A stretch of DNA of 64,000 bases from Accumulibacter phosphatis (lineage in GTDB: Bacteria; Pseudomonadota; Gammaproteobacteria; Burkholderiales; Rhodocyclaceae), in the NCBI RefSeq assembly GCF_000024165.1, contig NC_013194.1:4340001-4404000 (forward strand). The letters are read 5' to 3'. Below the pieces are notes generated by a model, which was given only the letters and a program-made list of their open reading frames with translations, ran no database searches and was not told the origin of the DNA. This document shows, piece by piece, positions 45,333-54,506 of the stretch (positions are counted from its first letter, which is position 1; every line of letters starts with the position of its first letter). A program made the translations under genes and the position numbers.

Positions 45333-45425
45333 CTGACCCCCCGAACGGCAGCTTCAACCGGCCACCAAGTACACCAATTTAACCCGATTCCGGGCGCAGC
45401 AGCAATCCGAGCCGCCTTGGGACGC

Positions 45426-47375
45426 TCATGCCTCGTCAGCGGCGGAGGCCGGCAGACAGCAGCCGCGACCCGCTTGCTTGGCCAAGTACATTGCCCGATC
45501 GGCGGATTGCAGCAGGTGCTGGGTGTCGTCGCCATCTTGCGGCCACAGGGCGACGCCAACGCTGGCGCCGACCTGGATGTCGTGCGCTCCGATGTGCAGG
45601 GGCTGGCTGAGAACGGCGATGATCTTCGCGCCGATGGCCAGCGCCTGATGCTGGTCGAGCACACCCTCGACAACGACGACGAATTCGTCGCCACCGAGGC
45701 GGGCAACGACGTCCGAGACGCGAACACATTCCTGCAGGCGTGGGGCGATCACTTCGAGCAGGCGGTCGCCGACAGCGTGACCGTAAGTGTCGTTCACCGG
45801 TTTGAAGCCGTCGAGATCGATCATCAGCACCGCGAACGTTTCGCCGCCGCGTTTCCCGCGCGCGATGCTCCGCCGCAGTTCGTCGTAGAGCAGCGAGCGG
45901 TTGGCCAGGCCGGTCAACGGATCGTGATGCGCCAGCTTGCGCAGTTCGGCCTCACTCTGCCGCAGGCGCTCGTTGGCTTCGGCCAGTTCGGCAGTGCGCC
46001 GCACAACCCGTTGTTCAAGTGTTCTCTCCGACTGCTGCAGGGCGTCCATCGCCGCCACCTTGGCCCGTAGCGCTTCGGCCTGCGCGAGTTCCTTTTCACG
46101 CCGCACGACATGAATCCGGTCGGCCAGAGCGAACGACAGGAGCAACATTTCCAGTGCCGATCCGACCGGCATCGCATACAGCGTCAGCAGGTTGCTCGGC
46201 AACCAGTTGAGTGTGCGCAGGGCGATCATGGCCACGCCGAGGAGCAGCAGACTCCAGGCGACCAGGAACAGGCGCGCACCGGGCTGCGCACGCGCGGCGC
46301 AGAGACCGGCCGTGACAACCGCGGTTACTGCGAACGCCGTGCCGAGCAGCGCCGTCGCGATTCCCGCCGGCCGATAGGCGTAGAAGATCGCGGTCAGCGC
46401 GGTCAGCAGGAAACCGATCTGCAAGGCGTGAATCCAGCGGTGGAGCACAGGTGTCGTCTGTTTCGTACCCAGGAACATCTGCGTGAAAAGCGCGCCAAAG
46501 TAGGCCGCAAGGCAATAGCCGAGCGGCAGCGCGACGTGTCCCCAGGTAGGCCAGTCGGGCCAGAGAAACTGGTTGGCCAGCCCGAACATCGACGACTGTC
46601 CGATGACCATGGCGGCAGCAAAGGCAACGTAGACCAGGTAGATCGATTCGCGCAGCGAGACGTAGAGCAGCAGGTTGTACAGACCCAGCGCCAGCAGCAT
46701 GCCGAAGTAGATGGCGAGGATGGTATAGACGACCTGATCGTTGCCATGCAGGGCGGCGGGTGACCACAGCGTCACCGGAAGCGTCAGGCTGCCGCTCGAG
46801 GCGATGCGCACATGCACGCGCTGCTCGCTGCCGGCAAGCAGGTCCAGCGGAAAGACGAAGTTGCGGTGTGTGAACGGTCGCGCCGAAAATGGCTGCAGAT
46901 CGCCGGCGTCCTGTCGCCGTCGGACGTCGCCATGGTCGGCAAACACGGCCAACTGATCCAGTGAAGGGTAGGCGATCTCCAGCAGCCAGCGCCTGGCCGC
47001 GCCCGCTTCGGGCGCGAACGTCATGCGCAGCCAGTAGGCGGAAGCCGAATAGCCGAAATTGAGGTCGCCGCTGCCGGCGACGTAGCGGAACCGGCTGGCG
47101 ATCTCCGGCTGCTCGACGTCACTGATGGTCAACTGTCCGTCCGGATCCTCGAGAACCTCGATGAAAGGACGCAACGCAACCTCGGTCGTCGTTGGTCCGA
47201 TCCGAACCTGAGCCGAGACCGGGCTGGAAGCGAAGTTGGCCAGGAGCGTCAAGAGGAGCCAGAGGGCGCACAACGCCAGCCTTGGGCCGGGAAGATGTGC
47301 CGGGGAACCCGCCTCGACTATAGTGTACGGGTGTTTGCGGTGGGCGGGCCGGCGCGCTGGCTGGTGCCCTGCCAT
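45426..47375 (-). CDS. Membrane diguanylate cyclase (7TMR-DISM + GGDEF)
   Basis: 649 residues from ATG at 47375. A signal-like segment (about 28-55) precedes a periplasmic 7TMR-DISM extracellular domain (about 65-200), seven membrane helices (about 220-430), a coiled coil (about 440-490) and a GGDEF domain (about 495-645). DPLTGLANR and the catalytic GGDEF are intact, so it should make c-di-GMP. RVSD lies five residues before GGDEF, the correct place for the inhibitory I-site. The frame upstream of 47375 overlaps the divergent gene. Close to fliW, it could tune motility. Confidence 0.92.
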   Translation of the reverse strand: MAGHQPARRPAHRKHPYTIVEAGSPAHLPGPRLALCALWLLLTLLANFASSPVSAQVRIGPTTTEVALRPFIEVLEDPDGQLTISDVEQPEIASRFRYVAGSGDLNFGYSASAYWLRMTFAPEAGAARRWLLEIAYPSLDQLAVFADHGDVRRRQDAGDLQPFSARPFTHRNFVFPLDLLAGSEQRVHVRIASSGSLTLPVTLWSPAALHGNDQVVYTILAIYFGMLLALGLYNLLLYVSLRESIYLVYVAFAAAMVIGQSSMFGLANQFLWPDWPTWGHVALPLGYCLAAYFGALFTQMFLGTKQTTPVLHRWIHALQIGFLLTALTAIFYAYRPAGIATALLGTAFAVTAVVTAGLCAARAQPGARLFLVAWSLLLLGVAMIALRTLNWLPSNLLTLYAMPVGSALEMLLLSFALADRIHVVRREKELAQAEALRAKVAAMDALQQSERTLEQRVVRRTAELAEANERLRQSEAELRKLAHHDPLTGLANRSLLYDELRRSIARGKRGGETFAVLMIDLDGFKPVNDTYGHAVGDRLLEVIAPRLQECVRVSDVVARLGGDEFVVVVEGVLDQHQALAIGAKIIAVLSQPLHIGAHDIQVGASVGVALWPQDGDDTQHLLQSADRAMYLAKQAGRGCCLPASAADEA

Positions 47376-47412
47376 CAGGCAAGTCCACTGGCAGGTGTGA
47401 GAGGAGGATTCA

Positions 47413-48000
47413 ATGCGAGGTTGTCGAGTGCTGGCTGTGTCGGTGTGGATGAGTTGTGCGGCCTGGGCTGAGTCCACGCCGCCGCCTGAGGTTCCGCAAA
47501 CGCTCGAACAGGCGAGCGCGCAGCGCGAGCGCGCCAAAGCGATGCGCGCCGAGGCCGAGCGTCAACAGAAGGAGGCCCAGGACCGATGCTACAGCAAGTT
47601 CCTGGTCAACGATTGTCTTGCCGCCGCCAAGAAGCGCTACACGGAGGCGATCGTCGAAGCGCGCCGGCTCGATCAGCCGGCGCGCGATTTCGAGCGTGAA
47701 GCGAAGAGGCAGGAGCTCGCCGCGAAAGAGGGGCAACACGCGGCGGATCTGCCACTGCGCGAAGGCCAGCAGAAAGAGCGCGCCGAGATCTACCGAGCCG
47801 ACGAGGCCGCCAAGGCCGCGGCGCGCGAACAGAAGCTGGCCGACAAGGCCCGGAAGGCCGAGGAGGGACGAAGAAAGGCCGTGGCGGAGCAAGCCAGCCG
47901 GCAAGCCAAGCTCGACAAGCGGGCCAAGCAGGATGCCGAGCGGTCGGCGAAGAAGACTGCCGACGAACAGCGCAAGGCGGCCGCCGGACCAGCCGGTTGA
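47413..48000 (+). CDS. Secreted charged coiled-coil protein, unknown function
   Basis: 195 residues. A signal peptide (about 1-20, ending SCAAWA) is followed by a nearly continuous Lys/Glu/Arg/Ala-rich helix (about 28-195). Two cysteines near residues 59 and 68 (CYSKFLVNDC) could form a periplasmic disulphide. AGGAGG is well placed before the ATG. It is divergent from the diguanylate cyclase with 37 bases between starts. No function can be given; proteins of this type recur in betaproteobacteria. Confidence 0.75.
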   Translation: MRGCRVLAVSVWMSCAAWAESTPPPEVPQTLEQASAQRERAKAMRAEAERQQKEAQDRCYSKFLVNDCLAAAKKRYTEAIVEARRLDQPARDFEREAKRQELAAKEGQHAADLPLREGQQKERAEIYRADEAAKAAAREQKLADKARKAEEGRRKAVAEQASRQAKLDKRAKQDAERSAKKTADEQRKAAAGPAG

Positions 48001-48003
48001 CGC

Positions 48004-48030
48004 GATGCCCGGTCGCCCCGGCCGGGCATC
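48004..48030 (+). terminator. GC-rich hairpin after the coiled-coil gene
   Basis: Perfect 9-base arms GATGCCCGG and CCGGGCATC with a 9-base loop begin 3 bases after the stop codon. There is no T run, so it may be a weak terminator or an mRNA-stabilising stem. Confidence 0.45.
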
Positions 48031-48231
48031 GTTGCCAGGCGTTCGTGGAGAACCAGCGGCAAGGATTTCTGCCTGACCGAGCTTGCGTACGGGGACGTCG
48101 TGACGCACGCGCAGGCATGGTGCTACTGCCTGAAGGGCGGGCCGTCGCTTGGCCGCATTCAAATTGCAGTGTGTCGGGCGATGTGTTAAAAGACGAGTTT
48201 ATCGCGAATCTATCCGCAATCCTTCACGCCG

Positions 48232-49473
48232 ATGGTATTTTCGTTTTTCAAGAAGCCGGAAAAGAAGATGACGGCGAGGCCAGCCGCCGTTCCGCGCGCG
48301 CGCGAGGAGACGCGCTCGGCGCCGGGCGGAGTGCCTGACGACAAGCTCAAGCCGCCCGCAACCCGCCCGCCCGCAGGGCTGGCGCGCGGGGATATCCCGT
48401 TCGCCAGCCCGGTCGTGCAGCCTGACGAGCCGCCACTCGAACTGAGCGAATTCATCTTCAGTGAGGTGGCGACCGAGTATCAGGTCGAAGCCGAGGTTGA
48501 TCCGATCGATGCCGACGCCGAAGAGGCAGCGATGCTGTATGCGAATGGCCAGGATCGGGCGGTACGCTCACTGCTGGAGAAGTCGACGCGCCTCTACCGT
48601 TCCGGCGCGGGTGAGCGCCTCTGGCTGATGCTCTTCGATTTCTTCCGGCTGACGGGCCAGAAGGCCGCTTTTGAGGCGCTCGAGATCGAGTACGCGCAAG
48701 CCTTCGAGAAATCGCCGCCTGGCTGGCGGGAGGCGGCTGCCGTATCGCCCGCGCGCACCAGGGCGGCGGGAACTGTGTTGTTCAAGGGCGAGTTGACTGG
48801 CGACAACGATGCTGGGTTTGAGGCAGCGCGTCAGGCAATCGAGAAGAACCCGCAGCTTCGACTCGACCTGGCGAAGGTGCGTCGTCTGGATGCGGCCGGC
48901 TGCGAGCGGTTTCTCCTGCTGCTTCAGCAGGCACGCAGAAGTCGTCGCGAGATCGAGTTGCTGAGTCGGGACTACATCTCCGCGCTGCTTGACAGCCGGG
49001 TGGTACCCGGTTGTGCGGAGGACCGCGGCTGCTGGCTGCTGAAACTCGAATTCTGCCAGCTAAGGGGGCAACTCGAGGCCTTCGAGGAGGTGGCGATCAA
49101 CTACGCCGTGACTTTCGAGATTTCGCCGCCATCTTGGGAGCCTGAGCGGGTGCAGGCGGGCGAACAGACACCGCTGCAATTGGCGGTAGCGGATGAACTG
49201 GTGACTGAGGTGTACGTGGTCAAGGGTGACGTCAAAGCGTCGCGCTTTGCCGACCTGCTCGCCTACGCAGCGGCGAACGATCCGGTCCTGATCGACTGCG
49301 CGGCAGTCACGCGCATGGATTTCCTCAGTGCCGGAGCCCTGCTCAACGTGCTGGCGACGGTCAAGCGCACGGGCAGGCAGATCATCTTCCGCCACCCCAA
49401 CCACCTGCTTGCCGAGTTGTTTCGCGTCGTCGGTCTGAAGAACGTCGCCGAAATCGTTCTCGCCAGAAACTGA
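48232..49473 (+). CDS. Two-STAS-domain protein upstream of hslVU
   Basis: 413 residues, no signal or membrane segment. After a Pro/Arg-rich N-terminus (1-75) there is a helical region (about 90-165, AAMLYANGQDRAVRSLLEKSTRLYRSGAGERLWLMLFDFF) and then two STAS-like parts (about 180-255 and 320-413). The second part has DCAAVTRMDFLSAGALLNVLATVKRTG, the anti-sigma-antagonist/MlaB fold pattern. Each STAS part follows a matching 'AFEALEIEYAQAFEKSPPGW' / 'AFEEVAINYAVTFEISPPSW' segment, so the protein looks internally duplicated. It probably scaffolds or binds a regulator; partner unknown. hslV starts 25 bases later. Confidence 0.78.
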   Translation: MVFSFFKKPEKKMTARPAAVPRAREETRSAPGGVPDDKLKPPATRPPAGLARGDIPFASPVVQPDEPPLELSEFIFSEVATEYQVEAEVDPIDADAEEAAMLYANGQDRAVRSLLEKSTRLYRSGAGERLWLMLFDFFRLTGQKAAFEALEIEYAQAFEKSPPGWREAAAVSPARTRAAGTVLFKGELTGDNDAGFEAARQAIEKNPQLRLDLAKVRRLDAAGCERFLLLLQQARRSRREIELLSRDYISALLDSRVVPGCAEDRGCWLLKLEFCQLRGQLEAFEEVAINYAVTFEISPPSWEPERVQAGEQTPLQLAVADELVTEVYVVKGDVKASRFADLLAYAAANDPVLIDCAAVTRMDFLSAGALLNVLATVKRTGRQIIFRHPNHLLAELFRVVGLKNVAEIVLARN

Positions 49474-49498
49474 TCAAAGCAACCATTCGGAGTCACGC

Positions 49499-50038
49499 AT
49501 GCAGCAGTACCACGGTACGACGATCCTGTCGGTTCGTCGCGGTAGTCGGGTCGCCATGGGCGGCGACGGACAGGTGACTCTCGGCAATCTGGTGATCAAG
49601 GCCAGCGCACGCAAGGTCCGGCGCATCCATCAGGGGCGGATCCTTGCCGGCTTTGCCGGCGGCACGGCCGACGCCTTCACGCTCTTCGAACGTTTCGAAG
49701 CCAAGCTCGACAAGCACCAGGGGAACCTCCTGCGCTCGGCGGTCGAACTGGCCAAGGATTGGCGGAGCGACCGCGCATTGCGTCGGCTTGAAGCGATGCT
49801 GGCCGTGGCTGATCGCGATAATTCTTTGATCATCACCGGCAATGGCGATGTGGTCGAGCCCGAGCACGGCATCGTCGCGATTGGTTCGGGCGGCGCCTTT
49901 GCGCAGTCAGCGGCACGCGCGCTGGTCGAAAACAGCGAACTCGATCCCGCCGAGGTGGTCCGCAAGTCCTTGCAGATTGCCAGCGAGCTGTGTATCTACA
50001 CCAATCAGAACTTCACCATCGAGGTGTTGGAACCATAA
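49499..50038 (+). CDS. hslV: ATP-dependent protease subunit HslV
   Basis: 179 residues, the proteasome-like peptidase of the HslUV (ClpYQ) complex. The catalytic threonine is in HGTTILSVRRG (T7), after a six-residue N-terminal segment that must be removed. VAMGGDGQVTLGN and GRILAGFAGGTADAFTLFERFEAKL are conserved. The stop overlaps the hslU start by one base. Confidence 0.97.
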   Translation: MQQYHGTTILSVRRGSRVAMGGDGQVTLGNLVIKASARKVRRIHQGRILAGFAGGTADAFTLFERFEAKLDKHQGNLLRSAVELAKDWRSDRALRRLEAMLAVADRDNSLIITGNGDVVEPEHGIVAIGSGGAFAQSAARALVENSELDPAEVVRKSLQIASELCIYTNQNFTIEVLEP

Positions 50039-51369
50039 TGTCGGCCATGACCCCGCAGGAAATCGTCTACGAACTCGATAAACACATCGTTGGCCAGGGC
50101 AAGGCCAAGAAGGCCGTGGCTATCGCGCTGCGCAACCGCTGGCGGCGCGCGCAGGTGGCCGAGCCGCTGCGGCAGGAGATCACGCCGAAGAACATCCTGA
50201 TGATCGGCCCCACCGGAGTCGGCAAGACGGAAATCGCACGCCGTCTGGCACGACTCGCCAACGCTCCCTTCATCAAGGTCGAGGCGAGCAAGTTCACCGA
50301 GGTCGGCTACGTCGGTCGCGACGTCGAGACGATCATCCGTGACCTGGTCGAGATCGCCGTCAAGAGCGGCCGCGAGCAGGCTGTGAAAGGGGTGCGTGCG
50401 CGTGCCGAGGATGCTGCCGAAGATCGCATCCTCGACGTCCTGCTGCCGCCAGCGCGCGGAAACTTCTTCAACGACGCGCAATCGAGCGAGGACAGTGCGA
50501 CACGGCAGAAATTCCGGAAGCGCCTGCGCGAGGGGGAACTCGACGACAAGGAGATCGAGGTGGAGGTCGCCGCGCCGTCGATGCAGGCCGAGATCTTTGC
50601 GCCGCCGGGAATGGAAGAGTTGACTGCGCAGATTCAGGGCATGTTCCAGAACATTGGCGGTGGTCGCAAGAAATCACGCAAGCTGAAGATTTCCGAGGCC
50701 CGCAAGTTCTTGATCGATGAGGAAGCCGCGAAGCAGGTCAACGACGAGGAAGTCAAGCTCGAAGCGGTGCGGAATGTCGAGCAGAACGGCATCGTCTTTC
50801 TCGATGAAATCGACAAGATCGCTTCGCGCAGCGACACACACGGCGTCGACGTCTCGCGTCAGGGTGTGCAGCGCGATCTGCTGCCGCTCGTCGAAGGCAC
50901 CACGGTATCGACCAAGTACGGGATGATTCGCACGGACCACGTGCTGTTCATCGCCAGCGGAGCTTTCCACCTGGCCAAACCTTCGGATCTGATTCCCGAG
51001 TTGCAGGGACGGTTCCCGATTCGCGTCGAACTCGACTCGCTTTCGGTGGCCGACTTCGAGTGCATTCTGACGCAGACCGACGCTTGTCTGACCAAGCAGT
51101 ATCAGGCGCTGCTGGCGACTGAAGGGGTCACTCTCGACTTCGCCGCGGAGGGGGTCAAGCGGCTGGCGGAGATTGCCTGGTCGGTCAACGAGCGTACCGA
51201 GAACATCGGTGCTCGCCGCTTGTACACGGTCATGGAACGGCTGCTCGAGGAAGTGTCGTTCTCGGCTGGCAAGGAGGCAAGCGATCTGGTGGCCATTGAT
51301 GCCACTTATGTCGACAGCCGCCTGGCCGAACTGGCGGAAAACGAGGACCTGTCGCGCTACGTGCTGTAG
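50038..51369 (+). CDS. hslU: HslUV protease ATPase subunit HslU
   Basis: 443 residues from ATG at 50038 (MSAMTPQEIVYELDKHIVGQ). A AAA+ unfoldase that feeds HslV. Walker A GPTGVGKTE (about 57-65), pore loop region, an I-domain insertion (about 110-240), Walker B FLDEIDKIA and the sensor regions are visible. The C-terminal SRYVL is the HslV-docking tail. The frame is open 16 codons upstream but inside hslV. Confidence 0.97.
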   Translation: MSAMTPQEIVYELDKHIVGQGKAKKAVAIALRNRWRRAQVAEPLRQEITPKNILMIGPTGVGKTEIARRLARLANAPFIKVEASKFTEVGYVGRDVETIIRDLVEIAVKSGREQAVKGVRARAEDAAEDRILDVLLPPARGNFFNDAQSSEDSATRQKFRKRLREGELDDKEIEVEVAAPSMQAEIFAPPGMEELTAQIQGMFQNIGGGRKKSRKLKISEARKFLIDEEAAKQVNDEEVKLEAVRNVEQNGIVFLDEIDKIASRSDTHGVDVSRQGVQRDLLPLVEGTTVSTKYGMIRTDHVLFIASGAFHLAKPSDLIPELQGRFPIRVELDSLSVADFECILTQTDACLTKQYQALLATEGVTLDFAAEGVKRLAEIAWSVNERTENIGARRLYTVMERLLEEVSFSAGKEASDLVAIDATYVDSRLAELAENEDLSRYVL

Positions 51370-51385
51370 CGGGCCTTGCCTACCC

Positions 51386-51814
51386 TTACTTGACGACCAG
51401 GACCGGCAGGTCGGTGAGGTGGACGACGCGATTGGTGACCGAACCCAGCAACACGCCGGCCACCGAGCCGAGGCCGCGCGCGCCCATGACGATCAAGGCG
51501 CAGCGCTGTTCCCTGGCAAAGTCGACAATCGTTGGTGCCGTCTCGCCGACCAGAACATGTGCCGAGCAAGACAGCCCGGCCGCTTCGACCCTGGCGCGCG
51601 CGCTCGCCAGTGCCGCCTCGCCGGCTTCGCGGTGGTAATCCTGAACGACGCCGCTGTCCACGAATCGGGTCACATCGGACGGCAGCGGCGCCTGCACGTT
51701 GACCAGCATCATTGCCGGTGCGATGGTGTTCCTGGCTGCTTCACGAATGACATGGTCGACGGCGCGCAGCGCATGCAGCGAACCGTCGACCGGAACCAAC
51801 CATAGAGGGTTCAT
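51386..51814 (-). CDS. Universal stress protein (UspA family)
   Basis: 142 residues, single Usp domain. The ATP-binding signature G-2x-G-9x-G-S/T is present (GARGLGSVAGVLLGSVTN, about 114-131), so this is the nucleotide-binding type. It overlaps the upstream TerC-family gene by 4 bases and is convergent with hslU. Role in stress tolerance is from the family only. Confidence 0.92.
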   Translation of the reverse strand: MNPLWLVPVDGSLHALRAVDHVIREAARNTIAPAMMLVNVQAPLPSDVTRFVDSGVVQDYHREAGEAALASARARVEAAGLSCSAHVLVGETAPTIVDFAREQRCALIVMGARGLGSVAGVLLGSVTNRVVHLTDLPVLVVK

Positions 51815-52554
51815 TTCCGATCTCCTTCCCTTGTCGTTTCGGAAGCCGCGCTGGCGAGCTCAACGGTCGAATGCGCTGCGCTCTGCCGGCTGGCGAGCCA
51901 TTTCCCGACGCCGATGACCAGCAACGCGCCAAGACCTGATGCCAGGTAGTTGCTGTGTGGAATGAGGTCTCGCCATGCCGTGGGCAATGCCGGGTCGGTG
52001 ACCAGCATGCCGCCACCAATCCAGCCGAGCAGTGCACCGCCGGCAGTGATCACGATCGGGAAACGATCCATCAACGTCAATACCAGCTTGCTCCCCCAGA
52101 CGACGATCGGGATCGAAACCGAAATGCCGAAAATGACCAGAATGATCGACCCGTGTGCCGCACCGGCGACGGCGATGACGTTGTCGACGCTCATCACGGC
52201 ATCGGCGACGATGATCGTCCTGATTGCTCCCGCCAGGGTGGTGCTGCCCTGCACGGTGCCGTGTGCGTCCTCGTGCTCGGGCAGAACCAGCTTGACGCCG
52301 ATCCAGAACAACAGCAGTCCGCCGACGATCTTCAGATAAGGAATCGCCAGTAGTTGCAGGGCGAAGTAGATCAGGACGACGCGCAGCCCGATGGCGCCGA
52401 AGACGCCCCAGAAAATGCCTTTGTTGCGCTGCGTCGCGGGCAGTTTCCGGCAGGCGAGAGCAATCACCACGGCGTTGTCGCCACCGAGCAGGATGTCGAT
52501 GGCGATGATCTGGAATACGGACACCCAGAAAACCGGCGAAGCGAGATCGGGCAT
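51811..52554 (-). CDS. TerC/YjbE-family membrane protein
   Basis: 247 residues with about seven membrane helices. Acidic motifs in helices, IDILLGGDNAVVIALA (about 19-34) and VADAVMSVDNVIAVAGA (about 118-134), are the TerC hallmark and may bind metal ions. The family is linked to manganese/calcium export and metal loading of secreted proteins. Length and helix pattern fit the YjbE subgroup. I found no clear yybP-ykoY riboswitch in its leader. Likely co-transcribed with the stress protein. Confidence 0.88.
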   Translation of the reverse strand: MPDLASPVFWVSVFQIIAIDILLGGDNAVVIALACRKLPATQRNKGIFWGVFGAIGLRVVLIYFALQLLAIPYLKIVGGLLLFWIGVKLVLPEHEDAHGTVQGSTTLAGAIRTIIVADAVMSVDNVIAVAGAAHGSIILVIFGISVSIPIVVWGSKLVLTLMDRFPIVITAGGALLGWIGGGMLVTDPALPTAWRDLIPHSNYLASGLGALLVIGVGKWLASRQSAAHSTVELASAASETTREGDRK

Positions 52555-52791
52555 GCGGTTGGCTCATCCTTGCAGAACGCGTCGGCTGCCCATCGCCGCA
52601 CCGGCGCCAGGAGTATCAGCGGCCCTGGCGCGCGACGAGCGGGAAGCGAAAGTCCGGCATTCTCTCACAACTGGTCGGCCAGATGGCTCGGCGCACGGGC
52701 GCCGCCGGACGCCGCCGCGGCTCCGCGAGGGCGGCGTGCGCCGCGTGGGTCGGTTCCCGCCGGATCCTGGCCCGGAAACCGACCGACAACA
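52555..52791. other. Gap between terC-like gene and aceB
   Basis: 237 GC-rich bases without a gene. Strong inverted repeats are present at about 52690-52745 (GCGCAC..., GCCGCC... arms) and at 52748-52785 (GGTCGGTT / AACCGACC arms), just beyond the aceB stop. The latter may help end aceB transcription, although no T run follows. Confidence 0.5.
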
Positions 52792-54390
52792 TCAATCCAT
52801 GGCCTCGTACAGCGGCAGGGTCAGGAACTCCGGGTAGTCCGGCGTCAGCGACATCTTGTCGAAGATGACAGCCGCCTGGTCGTAACTGGCGGTGTCTTCG
52901 CCCTGGGCGCTCACCGTTGCCTTCACTTTGGCCAGTTCCTCGGCGATCATGCCGCGCACCATCTCGGCGGTGACCTTGCGACCATCGTCGAGCACACCCT
53001 TTGGCGAAACCACCCATTGCCAGACCTGCGAGCGCGAGATCTCGGCTGTCGCGGCGTCTTCCATCAGGTTGTGGATCGGCACGCAGCCGTTGCCGGCCAG
53101 CCAACTGCCCAGGTAGTGGATGCCGACGTTGATGTTGTTGCGCACGCCGGCCTCGGTGATGGGTTGTGACGGCTGGAAGTTGAGGAAGTCGGCGGCGGTG
53201 AAGGTCTCGTCGCGCTGCTTTTCCCACTGGTTCGGGCGCTCCCCGAGCACCTTCTGGAACTCCTCCGCGGCGATCCCGACCAGGCCCGGGTGGGCAACCC
53301 AGCCGCCGTCGAAACCGTCGTTGGCGTCGCGCGTCTTGTCGTGACGGATGCCGGCGAGTGCCTTTTCATTGGCTTCCGGATCGTTCTTGATCGGGATCAG
53401 CGCGCTCATGCCGCCCATCGCCGGTGCCCCGCGCTTGTGGCAGATCTTCACCAGTTGCAGGGCATAGCTGCGCATGAAGGGGACTTCCATGGTGATCGCG
53501 CCGCGGTTGGCGAGGCAGAAGTCCGGGTTCTTCTTGAACTTCTTGATGCACGAGAAGATGTAATCCCAGCGGCCGGCGTTGAGACCGGCGGAGTGCTCGC
53601 GCAATTCGTAGAGGATTTCCTCCATCTCGAAGGTGGCGAGAATGGTCTCCACCAGCACGGTGGCCTTGATCGTTCCGCGTGGCAGGCCGATGTGTTCCTG
53701 GGCCATGATGAAGATGTCGTTCCACAGGCGCGCTTCGAGGTGCGATTCCATCTTCGGCAGGTAGAAGAAGGGGCCGGCGCCGCGCGCGATCTGCTCCCTG
53801 GCGTTGTGGAAGAGGACCAGCGCGAAGTCGAAAATGCCGCCGGAGACACGCTGCCCGTCGACGGTCACGTGCTTTTCGTCGAGGTGCCAACCGCGCGGGC
53901 GAATCTGCAGCGTGGCGATCTTGTCGTTGAGTGCGTATTCCTTGCCGGCTTCGTTGGTGAACGACAGTTGCCGGCGGATCGCCTTGTAGAGGTTGACCTG
54001 GCCCTGGATCTGGTTGTCCCACTTCGGACTGTTCGAGTCCTCGAAGTCGGTCATGTACGAGTCGGCGCCCGAGTTGTAGGCGTTGATGATCATCTTGGCT
54101 TCCACCGGGCCGGTGATTTCCGTCCGGCGACGTTCGAGGGCCTTCGGCAGCGGCGCAATTTTCCAGTCGCTTTCGCGAATGTGCTTCGTTTCGGGCAGGA
54201 AGTCAGGCATTTCGCCGGCGTCGATGCGCACCTGACGCGCCACGCGCGCCTGCAACAGTTCCTGGCGCCGGCTCTCGAAGGCCCGGTGCAGTTTGGCCAC
54301 CAGAGCCAGAGCGTCGTGGGTGAGAATGGTTTCGTAGGCGGCTTGGATCGGCGCGTTGATTTGCATTCCAGCGGGCAGGTTCAGGCTCAT
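52792..54390 (-). CDS. aceB: Malate synthase A
   Basis: 532 residues, typical of the A isoform. It joins glyoxylate and acetyl-CoA to make malate in the glyoxylate shunt. ETITGPVEAKMIINAYNSGADSYMTDFEDSNSP, KMESHLEARLWNDIF, GTIKATVLVETILATFEMEEILYELREHSAGLNAGRWDYIFS and the C-terminal VGIHYLGSWLAGNGCVPIHNLMEDAATAEISRSQVWQW are conserved. GGAG precedes the ATG. Divergent from a LysR-type regulator, with 116 bases between the starts. Confidence 0.97.
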   Translation of the reverse strand: MSLNLPAGMQINAPIQAAYETILTHDALALVAKLHRAFESRRQELLQARVARQVRIDAGEMPDFLPETKHIRESDWKIAPLPKALERRRTEITGPVEAKMIINAYNSGADSYMTDFEDSNSPKWDNQIQGQVNLYKAIRRQLSFTNEAGKEYALNDKIATLQIRPRGWHLDEKHVTVDGQRVSGGIFDFALVLFHNAREQIARGAGPFFYLPKMESHLEARLWNDIFIMAQEHIGLPRGTIKATVLVETILATFEMEEILYELREHSAGLNAGRWDYIFSCIKKFKKNPDFCLANRGAITMEVPFMRSYALQLVKICHKRGAPAMGGMSALIPIKNDPEANEKALAGIRHDKTRDANDGFDGGWVAHPGLVGIAAEEFQKVLGERPNQWEKQRDETFTAADFLNFQPSQPITEAGVRNNINVGIHYLGSWLAGNGCVPIHNLMEDAATAEISRSQVWQWVVSPKGVLDDGRKVTAEMVRGMIAEELAKVKATVSAQGEDTASYDQAAVIFDKMSLTPDYPEFLTLPLYEAMD

Positions 54391-54479
54391 GAAGGACTCC
54401 AGTCGAGGGGTTGAGAGACGATGAAGAGATTGTATTAAATGCTGCAGTGAAAGATAAGAGCGAATAGAATCAAAGTATC

Positions 54480-54492
54480 TTTTACCTGAGGT
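54480..54492. promoter_or_regulatory. Palindrome between aceB and the LysR gene
   Basis: TACCTGAGGTA is an 11-base palindrome with a central base, in the divergent gap 54391-54506 and about 20 bases from the LysR-type start. LysR-type proteins often bind such sites to control themselves and the divergent gene. The same AT-rich gap carries possible -10 boxes for aceB (TACAAT on the minus strand). Candidate operator only. Confidence 0.4.
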
Positions 54493-54506
54493 ATCAAATC
54501 ACCGTC

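Noticed and set aside
52555..52700. Manganese (yybP-ykoY) riboswitch before the TerC-family gene
   Set aside because: A short stem is present, but the conserved riboswitch core sequences are not.
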